Assembly: GCA_019694155.1 (NCBI GenBank)
Contig: JAIBCN010000056.1
Span: 1-64,000, forward strand
DNA from: Vicinamibacteria bacterium
GTDB taxonomy: Bacteria > Acidobacteriota > Vicinamibacteria > Fen-336 > JAGNNV01
Direction of reading: 5' to 3'
Length of the DNA stretch: 64,000 nt
A program made the translations under genes and the position numbers. Of this stretch, positions 25,854-34,755 are shown piece after piece (the first letter of the stretch is position 1; the number at the start of each line of letters is the position of its first letter). The notes under the pieces are model-generated. The model saw nothing but the letters and a program-made list of their open reading frames with translations. It made no database searches and had not been told where the DNA came from.

Positions 25854-28406
25854 ATGGCGAACCAGACCCCGTCGCCGACGTCGATCCGCGGTCTCAGCGA
25901 AGCGGAAGCGCAGGCGAGACTCGCCGCCGAAGGCTTCAACGAACTGCCGAGGGCGGACCGACGGACGCCCTTCCGGATCGTAGCCGAGGTTCTGCGCGAG
26001 CCCATGCTCGCCCTGCTCCTCGTGGCGGGCGGGGTGTACTTCCTCCTCGGCGACCTTCGCGAGGCGCTGATCCTCATCGCCTTCGCGAGCCTGTCCGTCG
26101 CCATCACCGTGGTGCAGGAGTCTCGGACCGAGAGAGTGCTCGAAGCTCTCCGCGACCTCACGAGTCCGAGGGCCCTCGTCATCCGCGACGGCGAGGAGCG
26201 GCGCATCGCCGGACGGGAAGTCGTGCGCGGCGACTTCATCGTCCTGGCCGAAGGGGATCGCGTGCCGGCCGACGCCCGGATCGTCCAGGGCCACGACATC
26301 CAGGCGGACGAATCGCTGCTCACCGGCGAATCGGTGCCCGTGCGCAAGGTGGCGGGAGCCGCGAGCCCCGCGCGGGCTCCGCGCCCCGGCGGCGACGATC
26401 AACCCTTCGTGTACTCGGGCTCGCTTCTGGTGCGGGGCAGAGGTATCGCCGAGGTGACCGCCATCGGAGCGGCAAGCGAGATCGGCAGGATCGGACAGAG
26501 CCTCAGGGCCGTCGACCTCGAGCCGCCTCGGCTCCAAGCCCAGACCCGGCGCATGGTGCGGGTGTTCGGGATGGTGGGAGGAGGCGTGAGCCTGCTCGCG
26601 GTCTTCCTCTACGGCGCCCTTCGCGGCGGCTGGCTCGACGCTGTCCTCGCGGGTATCGCGCTTGGCATGTCGATGCTGCCCGAGGAATTTCCCGTGGTCC
26701 TAACCGTCTTCATGGCCATGGGTGCGTGGCGCATCTCCCAGGCCAGGGTCCTGACCCGGCGGGCCGCGGCCATCGAGACCCTGGGCTCGGCGACCGTGCT
26801 TTGCACGGACAAGACGGGCACCCTCACTCAGAACCGCATGACCATCGCCGAGCTTCGACTGATGAGCGGCCACATCTTCCGTCCGTCCGAGACGGCCGCT
26901 CCCGCCATGCCCGAACGGTTCCACGCCCTCGCGGAGTTCGGCGTCCTGAGCAGCGCGCGGCAACCGACGGACCCGATGGAGAAGGCCTTTCACGCTCTGC
27001 GGACGGAGCGCCTGCCCCATCTGAATCACGGCGCCGACTGGACGCTCGCGAAGGAGTACGGGTTGCGAAACGACCTGCTCGCCATGACTCACGTCTGGAC
27101 GCGACCGGGGGCCGAGCGGGTGATAGCCGCCAAGGGGGCGCCGGAAGCGGTGGCGGAGCTGTGTCACCTGCAAGGCGCACAACGCGCGGCCCTGAACGAA
27201 GCGGTCGACGAGGTGGCGGCGAAGGGCATGCGCGTGCTGGCGGTGGCCCGGGGATCCCTCAAGGGAACGGCGCTGCCCGAATCGCAGCACGACTTCGACT
27301 TCGAGCTTCTCGGCCTCGTGGGCCTCGCCGATCCCCTGAGGCCGGGCGTCCCGGGCGCGGTGGCGGCGTGCCGGTCCGCGGGCATCAAGGTGGTCATGAT
27401 CACGGGCGACTATCCGGCGACGGCGAGGGCCATCGCGTCGGAGGCCGGCCTCGAGGTCCGGGACATCCTCTCCGGCGACGAAATCGCCGTCCTGGGCGAC
27501 GCGGACATGGCGGCGCGGGTCCTCACAGTGTCGGTCTTCGCGCGCACGATGCCGGAGCAGAAGCTGCGCATCGTCGGAGCCCTGAAGGCGAACGGGGAGA
27601 TCGTGGCCATGACCGGCGACGGGGTCAACGACGCACCTTCGCTCAAGGCCGCCCACATCGGAATCGCCATGGGAGGCCGCGGCACCGACGTGGCGCGCGA
27701 GGCCTCTTCGATCGTCCTGCTCGATGACGACTTCGGTTCGATCGTCAAAGCGGTGCAGCTCGGACGGCGCATCTACGACAACCTGAAGAAGGCCATGGGC
27801 TTCATCTTCGCGGTGCACGTCCCCATCGCAGGTCTCGCGCTCCTGCCCCTGTCTTTCGGCCTGCCCATTCTCTTCGGCCCTGTGCATATCGCCCTTCTGG
27901 AGATGGTCATCGATCCCGTGTGCTCTCTCGTGTTCGAGGCGGAACGCGACGAGGAGGACATCATGCGGCGAAAGCCCCGCGATCCGGGCGCACCCATGTT
28001 CGGCGCCTCGCTCATCGTCTGGAGTCTGCTTCAGGGAGTGGCAGCCTTCGTTCTGGTCGCGGGCATCTACGTCACGGCCCTGAATCACGGCATGCCGGCG
28101 GCGGAAGTGCGCGCCCTGACCTTCTTCTCCCTTGTGCTGAACATCGTCGCGCTCATCTTCGTAAACCGGTCCTTCTCCGCCTCGGTCGTGGCGGCGGTGG
28201 CGCGCCCCAACCGCGCTCTGCTGATCGTCCTGCTGGCGGTGGCTTTCATGCTGTCGATCACTCTGGTGTGGCCGTGGGCCACGTCTCTCCTTCGCTTCGG
28301 GCCGCTGCACCCAAACGACCTGGCCGCTTCCCTGGGCGCAGGAGCGCTGCTGCTGCTGGGGCTCGAAGCCGCCAAGCCGCTCTGGCGAAGGTTCCACGGG
28401 GCCTGA
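25854..28406 (+). CDS. P-type cation-transporting ATPase, atypical ion site
   Basis: 850 residues. Actuator motif DESLLTGESVPVRK (about 155), phosphorylation Asp319 in LCTDKTGTLTQNRM, nucleotide-domain KGAPEAV, and hinge MTGDGVNDAPSLKAAHIGIAMG. Ten membrane helices are likely. The overall layout is P2-like, but the M4 signature is LPEEFPVVLT, not the PEGLP of Ca2+ pumps, and M6 reads LLEMVIDPVCSLVFEAE instead of the NLVTDGxPA type. The transported ion therefore cannot be assumed to be Ca2+; it may belong to a functionally uncharacterised prokaryotic P-type family. ATG 25854 is used. No metal-binding N-terminal domain is present. Confidence 0.9.
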   Translation: MANQTPSPTSIRGLSEAEAQARLAAEGFNELPRADRRTPFRIVAEVLREPMLALLLVAGGVYFLLGDLREALILIAFASLSVAITVVQESRTERVLEALRDLTSPRALVIRDGEERRIAGREVVRGDFIVLAEGDRVPADARIVQGHDIQADESLLTGESVPVRKVAGAASPARAPRPGGDDQPFVYSGSLLVRGRGIAEVTAIGAASEIGRIGQSLRAVDLEPPRLQAQTRRMVRVFGMVGGGVSLLAVFLYGALRGGWLDAVLAGIALGMSMLPEEFPVVLTVFMAMGAWRISQARVLTRRAAAIETLGSATVLCTDKTGTLTQNRMTIAELRLMSGHIFRPSETAAPAMPERFHALAEFGVLSSARQPTDPMEKAFHALRTERLPHLNHGADWTLAKEYGLRNDLLAMTHVWTRPGAERVIAAKGAPEAVAELCHLQGAQRAALNEAVDEVAAKGMRVLAVARGSLKGTALPESQHDFDFELLGLVGLADPLRPGVPGAVAACRSAGIKVVMITGDYPATARAIASEAGLEVRDILSGDEIAVLGDADMAARVLTVSVFARTMPEQKLRIVGALKANGEIVAMTGDGVNDAPSLKAAHIGIAMGGRGTDVAREASSIVLLDDDFGSIVKAVQLGRRIYDNLKKAMGFIFAVHVPIAGLALLPLSFGLPILFGPVHIALLEMVIDPVCSLVFEAERDEEDIMRRKPRDPGAPMFGASLIVWSLLQGVAAFVLVAGIYVTALNHGMPAAEVRALTFFSLVLNIVALIFVNRSFSASVVAAVARPNRALLIVLLAVAFMLSITLVWPWATSLLRFGPLHPNDLAASLGAGALLLLGLEAAKPLWRRFHGA

Positions 28407-28423
28407 GAGGGTTATCGTCGGGC

Positions 28424-29809
28424 ATGATCACCGCCCTCCTCCTCGCCGGAGCCCTCGCCTCCGGAGACGAAGGCGTCCGCGCCGCCCGCGAGGAGTTCAA
28501 TGCGGCCATCGCGCGCCGCGATGCCGTCGCCATCGGCCGGCTCCTGGCCCCCGGCTACCACATCGTCACGGGGCGGAGCGATCAATCGCACGGCGCCCGC
28601 GTCGAGGCCGAGAGATGGGCCGCGCGCTTCGCTTCCGACCCCGCGGTCGCGTATCGAAGGAGTCCCCGCGAGGTCCGGGTGAACGAGGCGTGGGGCCTCG
28701 CCGAGGAGACGGGCGACTGGACGGGGAGCTTCACTTCCGGATCGAGCCGCGGCCGGGCCGCCGGCGTCTATGCCGCCAAGTGGCAGCGGGCGCTCGACGG
28801 GCGATGGCTGATCCAAAGCGAAGTGTTCACTACGATGTCCTGTGAGGGGCCGGCCGCCGCCTGCCCGCCCCCGGATCCGATCGAAGAAGTCAAAGCGGGG
28901 AGCGCCGGGCGGCTCGCTCACCCCGCGCAGAAGCTGAAGATCACCGTTCTTTCCACGATGCTCACGAGCGGCCAGGGCGTCGGCGAGTGGGGCTTCGCCG
29001 CTCTCGTCGAAGCCGACGGAAAGCGCTGGCTGATCGACACGGGCGCGCGCGCGGAAACCGTCCTGAGAAACGCGACCGAACTGGGCATCGAGCTCTCCGA
29101 CATCACCGATGTCGTCCTGACCCACAATCATGCGGACCACACAGGAGGCCTGCTCACTCTTCGGCGCGAACTGGCCGTGCGCAATCCGAAGGCGCTGTCG
29201 AGAGCGCACGTGGGAGCGGGGATCTTCGAGCCCCGGCTCCAGCCGGACGGCAAGGACGCGAATGGGCTGAGGCCCCTCGTGGCCGCCTACGAAGCCTCGG
29301 GTGGGGTCTTCGTCGTGCACGACGGGGCGGAAGAACTCTCGCCCGGCGTTTGGTTCACGGGCCCCGTGCCCCGCGTGCATTCCGAGCGCAACTGGAGCGG
29401 CTCGCTCAAGGTGCGGACGGGCGGCGGTCTTGCCGAGGACACGGTGGCGGAGGATTCGGCGATCGTGATCGAGACGGGACAGGGTCTCGTGATCGTCACC
29501 GGATGCGGCCATGCGGGCATCGTGAACATCGTCGATCACGCCCGGAAGACGGTGGGCGGCGCTTCCGTGCACGCGGTGATCGGCGGCCTCCATCTCTTCC
29601 CGGCCAGCGACGAGCAACTGGCCTGGACGGCCGCGCGGCTGCGGGAAGCGGGCCTCGTCCATCTTCTGGGCGCTCATTGCACGGGCATCGAGGCGGTGTT
29701 CCGCCTGCGCGATCTCGCGAACCTCTCCAGGCGCACCGCGGTGGTGGCGGCGGTGGGAGCTTCTTTCACTCTCGGCCCGGGGATCGATCCGCTCGCTCTC
29801 GCGCGTTGA
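28424..29809 (+). CDS. NTF2-like/metallo-beta-lactamase fusion protein
   Basis: 461 residues. A short hydrophobic N-terminus is followed by a SnoaL/DUF4440-type NTF2-like domain (about 15-135: REEFNAAIARRDAVAIGRLLAPGYHIV to KWQRALDGRWLIQSEVF). A metallo-beta-lactamase domain (about 165-455) has the zinc motif LTHNHADHTGG, GCGHAGIVNIV and VIGGLHLF, the arrangement seen in archaeal and bacterial DHPPP-synthase-like MBL proteins. The two domains are normally separate. Substrate unknown. It follows the P-type ATPase by 17 bp. Confidence 0.87.
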   Translation: MITALLLAGALASGDEGVRAAREEFNAAIARRDAVAIGRLLAPGYHIVTGRSDQSHGARVEAERWAARFASDPAVAYRRSPREVRVNEAWGLAEETGDWTGSFTSGSSRGRAAGVYAAKWQRALDGRWLIQSEVFTTMSCEGPAAACPPPDPIEEVKAGSAGRLAHPAQKLKITVLSTMLTSGQGVGEWGFAALVEADGKRWLIDTGARAETVLRNATELGIELSDITDVVLTHNHADHTGGLLTLRRELAVRNPKALSRAHVGAGIFEPRLQPDGKDANGLRPLVAAYEASGGVFVVHDGAEELSPGVWFTGPVPRVHSERNWSGSLKVRTGGGLAEDTVAEDSAIVIETGQGLVIVTGCGHAGIVNIVDHARKTVGGASVHAVIGGLHLFPASDEQLAWTAARLREAGLVHLLGAHCTGIEAVFRLRDLANLSRRTAVVAAVGASFTLGPGIDPLALAR

Positions 29810-29846
29810 GGCCCGCGCGCGATCGGTCGACTATGGTTCCGCCCGA

Positions 29847-31010
29847 ATGATCCGCCGCCCGTGGGCCCGCGCCCTCTTCCTCCGACTCGCCGCGTTGTCG
29901 ATCGGGGCGATCCTCGCCTTCGCCGTGGCGGAAACCGGAGCAAGGCTTCTGGAGAGCCGCCGGGCGCGGGAGAGGCCGGGTTCGCCGCGCCTCGCCCTGT
30001 TCGATCCCAATCCGCACGGCACGGGCTCGTACCGGCTGAAGCCGAACCTCCGCCTCACCGCGGAAGTGGAGGGGCGGACCGTGGCGGTGGAGACCAACTC
30101 CCACGGCATGCGCTGGCGGGAAACCGCGGTCGAGAAACCGAAGGGAACCAGGCGAATCGCCATCCTCGGCGACTCCTTCGCGTTCGGCTGCTGGTCGAGC
30201 ACGATGGAGAAGAGCTTCGCGGGCGTCATGGAGCAGGGCCTCGGGCCCGGTGTCGAGGTCCTGAACTTCGGCGTCGGGGGTTATGGATTCGAGGACGAAC
30301 TGCTCCTGTTGCGGGAGGAAGTCCTGAAGTTCGCGCCCGACGAGATCGTGATCGCGAGCTTCAATGGCAACGACATCCGCGACTCGTTCCTCGACACCAC
30401 GCGCTACGTGGTGAGAGACGGCGCCGCCGAACTCGCGGACGACGCGCTCGAAGCCCGGGTGCCTGCGCCCTATCGCACGGCCGCCTACGTGAATCCCCAG
30501 CCCGTGCCGCCCCCAGGACTGCTTGGGATCTTGTGGCATTCGGCCCTCGCGCGCCTCGTCCTCCGCGCCACCGACCGCGATCCTCCGTATCTCAACTACG
30601 AGGTGTCGCGGCGGTTCACGTCCTACTCGTTCTGGTCTCAGTCCCCCTACCCCGACGTGGCCCGCCAGGCGGTCGACCACTCGCTCGGCCTGCTCGATGA
30701 GATGCGCCGCCTCGCCGAGGAGCGCGGACCCCGGCTCTCGCTCGTCGCCATCCCTACCGCCGAACAGGTTTACGCGATCCACCCTGCCGGTCCCGGCTTC
30801 GACATCTCCCTGCCCCAGGCGTATCTCGGCAAGTGGGCGGGGGAGAGGAGCGTCCCTTTTCTCGACCTCCTGCCCGTCCTTCGCGAGGCGGCGAGGGCGA
30901 GCGGCCGAAGGCCCTACCTGCGCTTCGACGTCCATTTCAACGACCTCGGACACCGGATCGCGGGAGAAGCGATGGCGAGCTGGGCGCGGTCGCGCCCCGC
31001 GCCCCGCTAG
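29847..31010 (+). CDS. Membrane-anchored SGNH/GDSL-type hydrolase
   Basis: 387 residues with an N-terminal anchor helix at about 9-30. The SGNH blocks are visible: nucleophile ILGDSFAFGCW near residue 111, Gly block NFGVGGYGFEDE, Asn block FNGNDIRDSF, and the C-terminal Asp/His block DVHFNDLGHRIAGEAM. Related proteins deacylate or acylate extracellular polysaccharides and lipids. It lies 37 bp downstream of the MBL fusion on the same strand. Confidence 0.87.
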   Translation: MIRRPWARALFLRLAALSIGAILAFAVAETGARLLESRRARERPGSPRLALFDPNPHGTGSYRLKPNLRLTAEVEGRTVAVETNSHGMRWRETAVEKPKGTRRIAILGDSFAFGCWSSTMEKSFAGVMEQGLGPGVEVLNFGVGGYGFEDELLLLREEVLKFAPDEIVIASFNGNDIRDSFLDTTRYVVRDGAAELADDALEARVPAPYRTAAYVNPQPVPPPGLLGILWHSALARLVLRATDRDPPYLNYEVSRRFTSYSFWSQSPYPDVARQAVDHSLGLLDEMRRLAEERGPRLSLVAIPTAEQVYAIHPAGPGFDISLPQAYLGKWAGERSVPFLDLLPVLREAARASGRRPYLRFDVHFNDLGHRIAGEAMASWARSRPAPR

Positions 31011-31034
31011 GGTCCGCGCGCGGCCTCGCCGGGA

Positions 31035-32291
31035 TCAGCAGGCGCGGGCGCGTCCGAGGAGCACGCCGCGCTCACGCGTGTTGCGGGTGAGGGCAGCCGC
31101 CCGCTCGAACTCGGCTCGCGCCTCGTCGCGGCGGCCGAGCTTCTCGAGCAGGTCGCCTCTCACCGCGGGCACGAGGTGATAGCCGCGAAGCTGCGGCTCG
31201 TCCACCAGCGCGTCCACGAGCGAAAGCCCCGCGGCCGGCCCTTCCGCCATTCCCAGGGCCACCGCGCGATTCAGCTCGACCACGGGCGACGGCGCGACCG
31301 CGGAGAGCGCTCCATAAAGCGCCGCGATGCGCGGCCAGTCGGTGTCGCTCGCCTCGCGCGCGCGCGCGTGGCAGGCGGCGATGGCGGCTTGAAGGGCATA
31401 AGGGCCGAGCGCGCCTCCCAGCTGCTCCGCGCGGTCGAGGGCGGCGAGGCCGCGGTGAATGAGGAGAGGATCCCAGCGGGCCCGGTTCTGATCGAGCAGC
31501 AGGATGGGCTCGCCCGAAGGGCCGGTGCGCGCGCGGGCGCGGGAGGCCTGGATCTCCATGAGAGCCACGAGGCCGTGGACCTCGGGTTCCCCGGGAGCGA
31601 GTCCGGCGAGGATCCGTCCGAGGCGCAGGGCCTCTTCGCACAACGCGGGGCGCATCCAGTCAGCTCCCGCGGTCGCCGAATAGCCCTCGTTGAAGATGAG
31701 GTAGATCACCTCGAGCACGGAGGCGAGGCGCGGGGCGAGTTCGGGCCCGCGCGGGACCTCGAAGGGGACCCGCGCCTCGCCGAGCGTCTTCTTGGCGCGA
31801 ACGATGCGCTGGGCGATCGTGGATTCAGGGGTCAGAAACGCGCGGGCGATCTCGTCGGTGGTCAGGCCGCCGAGCAGCCGCAGGGTGAGAGCGACCCGCG
31901 CGTCGGCCAACAGAACGGGATGGCACGAGGTGAAGATCAGCCGGAGCAGATCGTCGCCCACATGGTCGTCCGCCGCCGATTCCATGTCTTGAGCCGCGGT
32001 TTCCTGGAGCGCCTCGAGCTCGCGGGCGATCTCGGCGTGCTTTCGGTCCAGCATCTTCGCCCGGCGGAGGTGATCGAGGGCCCGCCGTTTGGCCGCGGTC
32101 ATGAGCCAGGCGCCGGGATTGTCGGGGATTCCCGTCTCGGGCCATCGCTCCAGGGCGAGAACGAGCGCGTCCTGGGCGAGCTCCTCGGCCCGGCCCACGT
32201 CGCGCACGATCCGCGCGAGGCCGCCGATGATCTTCGCGGATTCCATCCGCCACAAAGCGTCGATGGTGCGGTGAATGTCCGGCCCGGTCAT
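31035..32291 (-). CDS. ECF42-type RNA polymerase sigma factor with TPR-like extension
   Basis: 418 residues. Region 2 covers about 10-80 (RDVGRAEELAQDALVLALERWPETG, AWLMTAAKRRALDHLRR), and region 4 about 115-175 (LTLRLLGGLTTDEIARAFLTPESTIAQRIVRAKK). The long C-terminal extension (about 185-418) has helical, TPR-like repeats, ending in AEFERAAALTRNTRERGVLLGRA. This is the architecture of ECF42 sigma factors, which are encoded beside DGPF/YCII proteins and have no classical anti-sigma factor. It is the last gene of a five-gene operon that holds two YCII genes. Confidence 0.93.
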   Translation of the reverse strand: MTGPDIHRTIDALWRMESAKIIGGLARIVRDVGRAEELAQDALVLALERWPETGIPDNPGAWLMTAAKRRALDHLRRAKMLDRKHAEIARELEALQETAAQDMESAADDHVGDDLLRLIFTSCHPVLLADARVALTLRLLGGLTTDEIARAFLTPESTIAQRIVRAKKTLGEARVPFEVPRGPELAPRLASVLEVIYLIFNEGYSATAGADWMRPALCEEALRLGRILAGLAPGEPEVHGLVALMEIQASRARARTGPSGEPILLLDQNRARWDPLLIHRGLAALDRAEQLGGALGPYALQAAIAACHARAREASDTDWPRIAALYGALSAVAPSPVVELNRAVALGMAEGPAAGLSLVDALVDEPQLRGYHLVPAVRGDLLEKLGRRDEARAEFERAAALTRNTRERGVLLGRARAC

Positions 32292-32303
32292 GGGCCGGAC
32301 ATT

Positions 32304-32840
32304 CTAGGAGGCCTGGCGTTCCGAGATCTCCTTCAGACTCGCGAGACCCTTCTCGAAGTCCTTGCCCACCATGCTGTCCATGCTCATGAACAGCCCCATG
32401 ACCTTCATGGGAAAGGCCTGGGGCCCGGTCATGGCCCATTCGACGCGGGTGGAGGGCCCCTCGGGGACGAGAGTGAACTCGGCCTGGTTGTGGGCCTCGA
32501 AGGGCTTGAGGAAGTCGAGCTGGATCACGAGGCGCGAGGGAGGGACCGACTCGCGGACCTCCATCCGGCCCGATCCCACTTTCGGGTTGCCTTCCCACGC
32601 GTAGGCCGCGCCCTTGCCGCTCGGAGCGCCGCTGTGAGTTCGCTTGAGGCCCGGATCGAGCTTCTCCCAGGGCGACCACTCGGCCCAGCGGTGAAAGTCG
32701 TCGAGGTGCTGAAAGATCCTCTCGGGCGGCGCGTTCATCACCGCCTGTCGCTGCACCCGGAAGGTGTCGGGGCGCGAGGCGGCGGCGATGAGAACAACGA
32801 CGAGCAGAAGCACGAACGCGGCAAGAACGGTCAGAAGCAT
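32304..32840 (-). CDS. Membrane-anchored SRPBCC-family protein
   Basis: 178 residues. One N-terminal membrane helix (about 3-20) is followed by an SRPBCC/polyketide-cyclase-like domain: RQAVMNAPPERIFQHLDDFHRWAEWSPWEKLDPGLKR, ending with MVGKDFEKGLASLKEISE. SRPBCC proteins bind hydrophobic ligands. It lies 12 bp upstream of the sigma factor in the same operon. Confidence 0.88.
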   Translation of the reverse strand: MLLTVLAAFVLLLVVVLIAAASRPDTFRVQRQAVMNAPPERIFQHLDDFHRWAEWSPWEKLDPGLKRTHSGAPSGKGAAYAWEGNPKVGSGRMEVRESVPPSRLVIQLDFLKPFEAHNQAEFTLVPEGPSTRVEWAMTGPQAFPMKVMGLFMSMDSMVGKDFEKGLASLKEISERQAS

Positions 32841-32881
32841 GGCTGTCTCTCCTGGAGGTAGGGAAATGGAAAGGCGTGTGG

Positions 32882-33625
32882 TCAGGCGGGAGGAGGCGTT
32901 TCACTCAAGGGTCTTATATCGAGCTCGACTTCGGGGAAGAGGCTGCCGAAGCGGGTCGTCCACTCGATGATGTCCGCCATGGTGTCGAAACGAAGCATCG
33001 AGAAACCCGCGATGAGTTCCTTCGATTCCGCGAAGGGCCCGTCGAGGGTCGTGCGCCGGCCGGACGCGAACTTGAGCCGTACGGAGCGAGCGCTGGGCTC
33101 GAGGGACTCCATCGAAATGAGCGCGTCCTTGGCGGCCATCTCCGCCTTGAGGGCGGCGAGCGCCCTCAGAGTCTTCGGCGATGATGGGGACCCGGCCTCG
33201 GACGCCTGGTCTCCCTTGTGCAGAATCAGGAAGCGCGTGGGCATGTCCCCCGGAGGTTTCGGGCAAAGGCCCAGATCCCAGGGTTCGCAGACCGGACCGA
33301 CCTCGATCTCGACGTCGCGATCGAGAGCCTGACCGAGCCGCCTCGCCCACTCGATCGCTTCGTCCATCGAGCGGGCCTTGATGAGAGCGAAGCCCGAGAG
33401 GAGCTGATCGGAGCCGCCGAAGGGCCCGTGGGTCAGGGTGTGGGCGCCGTTCGCGAAGTGGAGGCGGATCCGGTGACGGCTCGCTTTGAGGCCCTCGCCC
33501 CCGAGGAAGACGCCGGCCGCGACACCTTCCTCGATCAGCCGTCCGATTCCCTCGATCAGCGCCGGAGGCGGCGGAAGGCCGGCCTCGTCGTTGGCGCTGG
33601 AGCGGTGCATGGCCATGAATCGCAT
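32882..33625 (-). CDS. Tandem YCII/DGPF-domain protein
   Basis: 247 residues built from two YCII-related domains (about 1-115 and 125-245). Each carries the diagnostic DGPF-like segment: LTHGPFGGSDQLLSGFALI in the first (with HGPF) and TTLDGPFAESKELIAGFSML in the second. Each is followed by a DEAIEWA or ADIIEWT helix. Single-domain versions are the standard neighbours of ECF42 sigma factors; here two are fused. The catalytic role of YCII proteins in this setting is not established. Confidence 0.9.
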   Translation of the reverse strand: MRFMAMHRSSANDEAGLPPPPALIEGIGRLIEEGVAAGVFLGGEGLKASRHRIRLHFANGAHTLTHGPFGGSDQLLSGFALIKARSMDEAIEWARRLGQALDRDVEIEVGPVCEPWDLGLCPKPPGDMPTRFLILHKGDQASEAGSPSSPKTLRALAALKAEMAAKDALISMESLEPSARSVRLKFASGRRTTLDGPFAESKELIAGFSMLRFDTMADIIEWTTRFGSLFPEVELDIRPLSETPPPA

Positions 33626-33635
33626 GAGCGCTGCT

Positions 33636-34091
33636 CTACCTCTTCGCCCGCCCGAACAGGGCCATCACGATGGAACCGAGGGCCCAGCCCACGAGCGTGC
33701 CGAGCGTGGTCCCGATGAGGATGTGGGACAGGGCGTGAGCCAGGGGACTCGCGTCCCTCGCGAAGGGGGGCCTGAACTCAACGACGTCATAGATGTTCGG
33801 CATGCCCATCACGGCGAGGGCGATTCCGATCGCCGCGATGCCGTTCGCGATAAGCCCCTGGTTGAAGATGAGGGGGATCAGGTGACGGTAGCTGCCGAAG
33901 CCGCTCGGCCTCACGCGCACGCCGTAGTACACGATGCCCGCGAATCCAACCGCGGTCATCGAGGCGAACCTGACCACCGAGTCGGGCTGGCCGGTGATCG
34001 ACAGGACCAGGCGCAGAAGGCCGACCACCGTGAGCGCGATCAGGAACGGAATCTGGAAGCGGATGTACTCCGAGTAGGGCTTGCCGAACAT
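33636..34091 (-). CDS. Four-helix integral membrane protein, unknown function
   Basis: 151 residues with about four predicted membrane helices: near 13-33 (FQIPFLIALTVVGLLRLVL), 42-60, 78-97 (NQGLIANGIAAIGIALAVMG) and 122-146 (ILIGTTLGTLVGWALGSIVMALF). I do not recognise a named family. It sits between the two YCII genes in the ECF42 operon, so it may belong to the same response. Confidence 0.82.
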   Translation of the reverse strand: MFGKPYSEYIRFQIPFLIALTVVGLLRLVLSITGQPDSVVRFASMTAVGFAGIVYYGVRVRPSGFGSYRHLIPLIFNQGLIANGIAAIGIALAVMGMPNIYDVVEFRPPFARDASPLAHALSHILIGTTLGTLVGWALGSIVMALFGRAKR

Positions 34092-34109
34092 GTCTTCTCC
34101 TCGGTTCTG

Positions 34110-34550
34110 TTATTTCTTCGCCTGGGCCTGCCGGCGGGCGGTCTCCGCGCGGAGACGCTCTTCCTGCTCGCGCAGCTCCGGGGTGAGCGCGGCTCCGAAG
34201 TCCTCCGGATCGAAGACGCGCCGGATCTCGATCTCCGAATCGACGGGCATCGGGTTGGGGCACCGCTTCACCCACTCGATCGCTTCCTCCATCGACTTCA
34301 CCTGCCAGAGCCAGAAGCCGGAGACCAGTTCCTTGGTTTCGGAGAAGGGACCGTCGACAACGGTCCGCGTCTTGCCCGAGAAGCGGACGCGCGCGCCCTT
34401 CGAACTCGGGTGCAGTCCCTCGCCCGCGAGCATGATCCCCGCTTTCACGAGTTCTTCGTTGAATCTGCCCATCTCGGCGAACATCTCCTCGCCCGGCATC
34501 TCGCCGGCTTCGCTCTGTTTGGTGGCCTTGACCAGTACCATCACTCGCAT
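34110..34550 (-). CDS. YCII/DGPF-domain protein
   Basis: 146 residues, a single YCII-related domain: MRVMVLVKATKQSEAG, LMLAGEGLHPSS-type segment (here IMLAGEGLHPSSKGARV), DGPFSETKELVSGFWLW and MEEAIEWVKRCPNP, with a charged C-terminal tail. It is the first gene of the ECF42 operon. The frame is open upstream to 34691, but ATG 34550 matches the conserved N-terminus. A candidate ECF-type promoter lies at 34630-34658. Confidence 0.92.
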   Translation of the reverse strand: MRVMVLVKATKQSEAGEMPGEEMFAEMGRFNEELVKAGIMLAGEGLHPSSKGARVRFSGKTRTVVDGPFSETKELVSGFWLWQVKSMEEAIEWVKRCPNPMPVDSEIEIRRVFDPEDFGAALTPELREQEERLRAETARRQAQAKK

Positions 34551-34629
34551 GTCTCTTACCTCTGAAGTGCTTGCTTTGAGAGCGTTTGGCCCCCGATCGG
34601 GATTGACCGGCCGGGCCTGCTCTATCCAC

Positions 34630-34658
34630 ACGACGAAGCAGGGGGCCGCGGATCGACA
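34630..34658 (-). promoter_or_regulatory. Candidate ECF42-type promoter
   Basis: On the minus strand TGTCGA (34658-34653), a 17-nt spacer, then CGTCGT (34635-34630). This agrees with the -35 TGTCGA and -10 CGA/TC-type motif that I recall being reported for ECF42 sigma factors in Streptomyces. It lies about 80 bp before the first YCII gene, so the sigma factor probably controls its own operon. Confidence 0.5.
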
Positions 34659-34755
34659 TGGGCGGCGGAAAATTTCCACGAAGTATTTCACGGCCGGAGC
34701 CGAAGCCCTCGCGGCATAGAATCGTTTTTCTCCAAGGACCCTCGAGACAAGCGAC

